From positions 1 to 33,615 of the forward strand of contig JAZNXY010000037.1 in assembly GCA_045594105.1 (NCBI GenBank): 33,615 nt of DNA. The letters are read 5' to 3'. The position numbers and the translations under genes are program-made. Below the pieces are notes generated by a model. That model worked only from the letters and a program-made list of their open reading frames with translations. It did no database searches and was not told the DNA's origin. Numbering within the stretch: position 1 is the first letter of the stretch; each line of letters opens with the position of its first letter. The DNA is from URNF01 sp045594105. Its GTDB lineage: Bacteria > Bacillota > Clostridia > Oscillospirales > Acutalibacteraceae. This document shows, piece after piece, positions 29,823 to 33,615 of this stretch.

Positions 29823-31136
29823 TTATCGGTTTTTGTTATATTCGGTTTCCCATCCGTTGATAAATGCCGTTTTCACCTTTTCCCAGACGGCATCGGTCTG
29901 TCCGTTTTGCGCATATCCGAGCAGTGCGGCACCTACCCCGTCCTTCCATTCGTCCGACGGAATGGTGGCAAAGTTCCACGAAACCGGCTTTTTGCCTGCC
30001 GCCACATATGCATCTGCTGCCGCAATCAACGGATTGTTGGACTTTTTCGCCGCCTTAAACGGTGCGGTAAAGCCCATATCCTCACTCAGTGCTTTGGTGC
30101 CGGTTTCGGACGTGACCACCCATTTGAGAAAATCAAGGGTCGCTTTGATATCCTGCTCATCGGCTTCCTTATTCACACACCAATAGTTTTCCGAGCCGGT
30201 ACACAGGCCCTGATTTTCTTCACCGGGCACACCGATATAAATGGGCAGCATGCCCAGCATATCGGCGGTGATTTTACCGCTTTTGGTGAGGTCGCTGTAG
30301 CTCCAGGTGCCGTTCTGATAAAACACCGCCTGCGCATTTACAAACTCACTGACCGCATCGTCCCCTGTTTTTGCACCGACGTCTGCCGGCTGACAGGTGG
30401 CGTTATTAAGATACAAATCCCATACCTTACGGTAGTTATCCAAATAGGTGCCTTCTACCTTTTCGGCGGAGGTGATGTTGCGTGCGGCATATTCGTAATA
30501 AATCGGCAGATTGGCAAGGTGATTCTTAAAACGCCAGTCGGAAGAGTCGGTCATGCCTGCCGAGGTGAACGCACCCTGCACACCCATCTCCGCTTTGTGG
30601 CTTTGGATTTCGTTCGCCACGGTTTTCAGCTTGTCGAAGCTGTTGATAGCTTCCACTGTCTTGACGGTAGACCAATCCGCCGCAAAATACTTGTTCAGCA
30701 GATTTTTGTTGTAGATAATGCCGTAGCTTTCAATGACGTACGCAATACCGAGCACCTTTTCGCCCGCTTTGAGCGCAAATTCGTCCGAGGTCAGCTGCTC
30801 ATACACAGCAGTATCCTTCAAATCGTAGCAATAATCTGCCCAATGCGAAAGACCCACCGGGCCGTTCACCTGAAATAAGGTGGGCGGATTGCTTTTGACA
30901 ATTTCCGCAGACAAGGTGTCCTCATAGGTGCCTGAAGCTGCCGTTACCACCGTCACAGGCACCCCTGTTTCATTGGTATACGCCTTGGCGAGCTTTTCCC
31001 ACGCATCCTTTTGTTCGGGCTTGAAATTGAGGTAGTACACAGCGCCTGCACTGTCGTTTTTTTGTCCACAGCCCGCAAATAAAGCGGCGAGCAGCAATAC
31101 TACCGTTAACAGAGAAATCCATTTCCGCATTTTCAT
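29823..31136 (-). CDS. Extracellular sugar-binding lipoprotein of the ABC importer
   Basis: 437 residues with a signal peptide and lipobox LFAGC (Cys23). The mature protein is a type 1 extracellular solute-binding protein (SBP_bac_1/8): VYYLNFKPEQKDAWEKLAKAYTNETGVPVTVVTAASGTYEDTLSAEI is the characteristic first lobe, followed by NPPTLFQVNG, AYVIESYGIIYNKNLLNKYF and FYQNGTWSYSDL. The C-terminal part, TLDFLKWVVTSETGTKALSEDMGFTAPF, closes the cleft. It delivers an oligosaccharide or related solute to the two downstream permeases. The ATG at 31134-31136 follows AAAGGAAG. Between this start and the weak minus-strand promoter lies a palindrome (31161-31176). The ligand cannot be read from sequence. 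Confidence 0.92.
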   Translation of the reverse strand: MKMRKWISLLTVVLLLAALFAGCGQKNDSAGAVYYLNFKPEQKDAWEKLAKAYTNETGVPVTVVTAASGTYEDTLSAEIVKSNPPTLFQVNGPVGLSHWADYCYDLKDTAVYEQLTSDEFALKAGEKVLGIAYVIESYGIIYNKNLLNKYFAADWSTVKTVEAINSFDKLKTVANEIQSHKAEMGVQGAFTSAGMTDSSDWRFKNHLANLPIYYEYAARNITSAEKVEGTYLDNYRKVWDLYLNNATCQPADVGAKTGDDAVSEFVNAQAVFYQNGTWSYSDLTKSGKITADMLGMLPIYIGVPGEENQGLCTGSENYWCVNKEADEQDIKATLDFLKWVVTSETGTKALSEDMGFTAPFKAAKKSNNPLIAAADAYVAAGKKPVSWNFATIPSDEWKDGVGAALLGYAQNGQTDAVWEKVKTAFINGWETEYNKNR

Positions 31137-31160
31137 AATATCGCTTCCTTTCTGCCGGTA

Positions 31161-31209
31161 TTTTGTCCCGACAAAACGCTTCTATACAGAGCGACTTGCA
31201 AAATTGAAA
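31161..31209 (-). promoter_or_regulatory. Control region of the ABC importer operon: palindrome and weak promoter
   Basis: TTTTGTC (31161-31167) and GACAAAA (31170-31176) form a compact palindrome just upstream of the binding-protein ribosome site. Behind it, read on minus, TTTCAA (31204-31209), 17 bases, TATAGA (31181-31186) is a weak promoter candidate. A LacI-type repressor site is plausible, but no regulator gene is present here. Confidence 0.4.
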
Positions 31210-31224
31210 AAAATGCGGTATACT
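31196..31224 (+). promoter_or_regulatory. Promoter for lemA
   Basis: TTGCAA (31196-31201), 17 bases, TATACT (31219-31224), divergent from the importer operon. AAAAGGAGAGG precedes the lemA ATG. Confidence 0.78.
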
Positions 31225-31259
31225 ATAGCCGAAATCTTTATAAAAGGAGAGGAAGACGT

Positions 31260-31814
31260 ATGCCTATTCCTGTCATTATCCTTGTTGCTCTTGTTATTTT
31301 AATCATTTTGTGGCTCATCTCCACGCAACGCAAGCTGGTGGCGTTGGATGAAAACATATCCAATGCGTTAAGCCAGATCGGTGTGCAGTTATCTTCGCGT
31401 TTTGATGCACTGACCTCCCTGCTGGAGCTGACTCAAGGGTATGCGGAGCACGAATCCGAAACGCTGCGTGAGACCATTGCGGCTCGCCGCAGTGTGATCA
31501 CCCCTGCCTCCTCCGCCGCAGACGTTGCCGCACAGGAAAACCTCATTACCGAGGCACTCGGCAAAATCAGTATGGTGGCAGAGCAGTATCCCGACTTAAA
31601 GGCCAACCAGAATTATATGCAAACCATGTCCGCTGTCGAAAAATATGAGGACAGCTTACGTGCCGCCCGTCTGATTTACAATGACAGCGTCACCAAGCTA
31701 AACCGCACCATTCGGATGTTCCCCACCTCTCTGGTGGCAGGCATGCTCGGCTTTAAGATGCGTGACTATCTCGAAACCGAACAGGAAAAAACCAACCGCC
31801 CTGTGATGAAATGA
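31260..31814 (+). CDS. LemA family protein
   Basis: 184 residues. A short N-terminus outside, one membrane helix (about 4-21, VIILVALVILIILWLIS), then a long helical cytoplasmic or surface bundle. The LemA signature is present: NISNALSQIGVQLSSRFDALTSLLELTQGYAEHESETLRETIAARR, then YPDLKANQNYMQTMSAVEKYEDSLRAARLIYNDSVTKLNRTIRMFPTSLVAGMLGFK. LemA proteins are widespread with no settled biochemical role. As elsewhere, the gene is next to a DUF2207 gene, whose ATG overlaps this stop by four bases (ATGA), so the two are translationally coupled. Confidence 0.94.
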   Translation: MPIPVIILVALVILIILWLISTQRKLVALDENISNALSQIGVQLSSRFDALTSLLELTQGYAEHESETLRETIAARRSVITPASSAADVAAQENLITEALGKISMVAEQYPDLKANQNYMQTMSAVEKYEDSLRAARLIYNDSVTKLNRTIRMFPTSLVAGMLGFKMRDYLETEQEKTNRPVMK

Positions 31815-33475
31815 TGAAAAAACTGCTTTGTCTGGCTTTTGCCCTCATACTGACCGTCGGGTTCTCGGCGGTCGCATCGGCAGAAATGTCGGTGTCCTCT
31901 ATGGACATATCGGTGACACTGGAGGATGACGGCTCTGCGGTTATCGAGCAGGTGTGGGAAACCTATGCTGACGAAAACACCGAGTTTTATTATCCGTTCG
32001 GCACGGGAGAATATCTGTCCCTTTCGGATTTTTCGGTGTCCGATGTCTCCTGCACCTATGCGGTAACAGAGGATTGGGATGTCGACAATTCCTTTGATGA
32101 AAAAGCATACACCTGCGGTCTTTTGCCGATAGACGGCGGCTACGAGGTGTGCTGGGGCGTTTCAAGGTACGGTACAAACACCTACACCATTCGATATACC
32201 GTACATAATGTGGTCGGTGCCTACAGTGATACCGACGGCTTTTTGTTCCGCTTTGTGAACAAGGAAATGAACACCACCCCCACCAACGTCAACTTGACCA
32301 TACGTATGGCAGACGGTGCGGATATTGTTGATGATACTTGTAACATCTGGGGCTTTGGCTATGACGGCGACGTGATATTCAGCGACAACGGCGGCATTTT
32401 GGCGAAAACCGCTTCCCCTATACAGTATGATCATCACATGACCTTAATGGTGGAGTTCCAAAAGGGCGTGTTACACCCCACCTGTCAAAAGGACGGCAGC
32501 TTTGCGGATGTGAAAGCATTGGCATTTGAGGACAGCGACTACGACCCGAACGCTTTGGAAGACGACGGCTTTATTGTCTTTTTGGTCATTATGGGGATTT
32601 TGCTGTGCGGCTTCGGCACGGTGCTGACTATATATGTGATACATCGCATACAGGTGAAAAGGTTTATCAAAAAATGCGATTACCATCGTGATTTGCCGCT
32701 TGACAACCATTTGAATGCTGCGGCAAAATTGGGTGTGCTATTTGGCATTATCAAAGAAGAACAGCTCATCGGTGCCTATCTTTTACAGATGATAAATGAC
32801 GGATATATCCGCCCCCTGACCACCGAGGAAATCGGTGCGTTCGGGAAAACAAGCAAAAACACCGATCTGATGCTGGTGCGTGAGCCAAATCAAAATACCT
32901 TTGCGGAAAAATTATTTGAGATTTTATACCGTGGCTCGGATGAAAACCGTGTTGTCTCACAAAAAGCGATGAAACGCATCTGTAAACGGCAGCACAGCGC
33001 TCTGCGTGCGTTTTTGGAAAAAACCTTAGCGATCGGGGAGGCGTGGTTAGACCAAAACGGTTACAGCGATAAATTACACCCCATCGCTATTGGTCATCTC
33101 ACCGAAAAAGGCAAGCGGTATCTGGCAGAAATTGCGGGCTTCAAAAAATACCTTGCCGAGTTTTCGTTGCTGGACGAGCACGAAATTACCGCCGCACCGG
33201 TCTGGCGTGACTATATGGTGTGGGCGGTGCTGTTCGGTATTGCGGACAAGGTCATTGACCAACTCAAACATATATATCCCGAAAAAATGGAAGAATGGGA
33301 TTTGTATAACCGTCACGTAATCATCACCCGTGGGTATTCTCACGGTATGTATGATTCCATGCGTGCCCGAGAACAACAACTCGAAGCACAGCGCTCCGGC
33401 GGCTCGGGCGGTCGTGCCTCCTTCGGTGGCGGCGGCGGATTTTCGGGCGGCGGCTGTGGCGGCGGCGGAAGATAA
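31811..33475 (+). CDS. DUF2207 domain membrane protein
   Basis: 554 residues. Signal peptide (1-25, ending ASAE), an extracytoplasmic beta-rich DUF2207 domain (about 26-245, with SSMDISVTLEDDGSAVIEQVWE and NTYTIRYTVHNVVGAYSDTDGFLFRFVNKEM), a membrane segment (about 257-282), then a cytoplasmic region with a mixed helical domain (HLNAAAKLGVLFGIIKEEQLIGAYLLQMINDGYI). The C-terminus is a Gly/Ser run ending GGGGFSGGGCGGGGR, the hallmark tail of this family. LemA and DUF2207 proteins often occur together; the function of the pair is unknown. ATG 31811 overlaps the lemA stop; ATG 31814 is equally possible. No further hydrophobic pair is obvious near residue 470, where some family members have one. 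Confidence 0.9.
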   Translation: MMKKLLCLAFALILTVGFSAVASAEMSVSSMDISVTLEDDGSAVIEQVWETYADENTEFYYPFGTGEYLSLSDFSVSDVSCTYAVTEDWDVDNSFDEKAYTCGLLPIDGGYEVCWGVSRYGTNTYTIRYTVHNVVGAYSDTDGFLFRFVNKEMNTTPTNVNLTIRMADGADIVDDTCNIWGFGYDGDVIFSDNGGILAKTASPIQYDHHMTLMVEFQKGVLHPTCQKDGSFADVKALAFEDSDYDPNALEDDGFIVFLVIMGILLCGFGTVLTIYVIHRIQVKRFIKKCDYHRDLPLDNHLNAAAKLGVLFGIIKEEQLIGAYLLQMINDGYIRPLTTEEIGAFGKTSKNTDLMLVREPNQNTFAEKLFEILYRGSDENRVVSQKAMKRICKRQHSALRAFLEKTLAIGEAWLDQNGYSDKLHPIAIGHLTEKGKRYLAEIAGFKKYLAEFSLLDEHEITAAPVWRDYMVWAVLFGIADKVIDQLKHIYPEKMEEWDLYNRHVIITRGYSHGMYDSMRAREQQLEAQRSGGSGGRASFGGGGGFSGGGCGGGGR

Positions 33476-33507
33476 AGAAAAAAGACACCCTTACGGTGAA
33501 GTGGTAT

Positions 33508-33547
33508 AGTGATGGTAGACACAAAAAAGTGTCTACCATCACTTTTT
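33508..33547 (+). terminator. Hairpin terminator after the DUF2207 gene
   Basis: A perfect 15-bp stem (33508-33522 with 33529-33543) around A6, core GATGGTAGACAC/GTGTCTACCATC, followed by TTTT. It ends the lemA operon, or it may be part of the left end of an insertion sequence that begins here. Confidence 0.7.
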
Positions 33548-33578
33548 ATGTTAGAATAAAAGAAAGGGAGTGATTGTA

Positions 33579-33615
33579 ATGGGAAGACCAAAAGGCGGAA
33601 CAAATATTAGTCACA
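33579..33615 (+). CDS. Start of a gene, possibly a transposase (IS3 OrfA-like)
   Basis: ATG at 33579 with AGAAAGGGAG eight bases upstream opens a frame reading MGRPKGGTNISH to the window end. The GRPKGG-x-N start is common among helix-turn-helix first-frame proteins of insertion sequences in Clostridia, but it also occurs in AT-hook-like tails of other proteins. Only 12 residues are visible, so the family is a guess; the gene start itself is well supported. Confidence 0.4.
   Translation, partial: MGRPKGGTNISH

Overview
The window looks like a chromosomal segment of an anaerobic Gram-positive bacterium of class Clostridia (Bacillota), probably of the Oscillospiraceae/Acutalibacteraceae kind. 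The signs are strong AGGAGG-type ribosome sites, sigma-A promoters of TTGACA-N17-TATAAT type, an HrcA/CIRCE heat-shock operon, ribosomal protein L27 with a cleavable leader next to its protease Prp, a Mini-RNase III gene, a sigma-K-like sporulation sigma factor, and an apparent cohesin/dockerin pair. Taxonomy is an inference; there is no rRNA. I saw no tRNA, rRNA or CRISPR array.

Layout: 1-3672 (minus) holds a secreted cohesin-like protein cut by the window edge, a dockerin-bearing cell-wall glucosaminidase in the same operon, and a GHL10-type lipoprotein. 3730-6436 (plus) holds small membrane proteins (DUF1294, DUF421, DUF4363) and a biotin pair, birA-bioY. 6473-8774 (minus) holds an AI-2E-type exporter and a nucleotidyltransferase. 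9001-10203 (plus) is a lone phage tail-fibre/BppU-like gene behind a promoter and an intrinsic terminator. 10325-13309 (plus) is rplU-prp-rpmA, then a ~313-bp inverted-repeat element, then obg-mrnC. 13341-16087 is a divergent pair of units: a QueG-like Fe-S protein on minus, and a 57-aa protein, a nucleoside hydrolase and a metallophosphoesterase on plus, sharing a palindromic promoter region.

16118-20899 (minus) is the hrcA-grpE-dnaK-dnaJ chaperone operon behind a perfect CIRCE operator; dnaK carries an in-frame TAG just before its C-terminal tail. 21090-23022 (plus) holds a sigK-like gene and an FAD-dependent oxidoreductase. 23064-25511 (minus) is hom-lysC, where lysC contains an internal start with an ideal Shine-Dalgarno for a separate regulatory subunit. 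25716-28016 (plus) is a MacB-type ABC exporter. 28064-31136 (minus) is a carbohydrate-type ABC importer without its own ATPase. 31260-33475 (plus) is lemA with a DUF2207 protein. The right edge begins a possible transposase gene.

Most convergent gene pairs share a bidirectional hairpin terminator. The most unusual items are the dnaK amber codon, the cohesin/dockerin wall-hydrolase pair, the inverted-repeat element splitting the L27 and Obg genes, a hairpin that buries the ribosome site of the DUF421 gene, and the orphan tail-fibre gene with an attenuator-like leader. I do not see a convincing wholly new multi-gene system; the cohesin/dockerin locus, cut off at the left edge, is the best lead.
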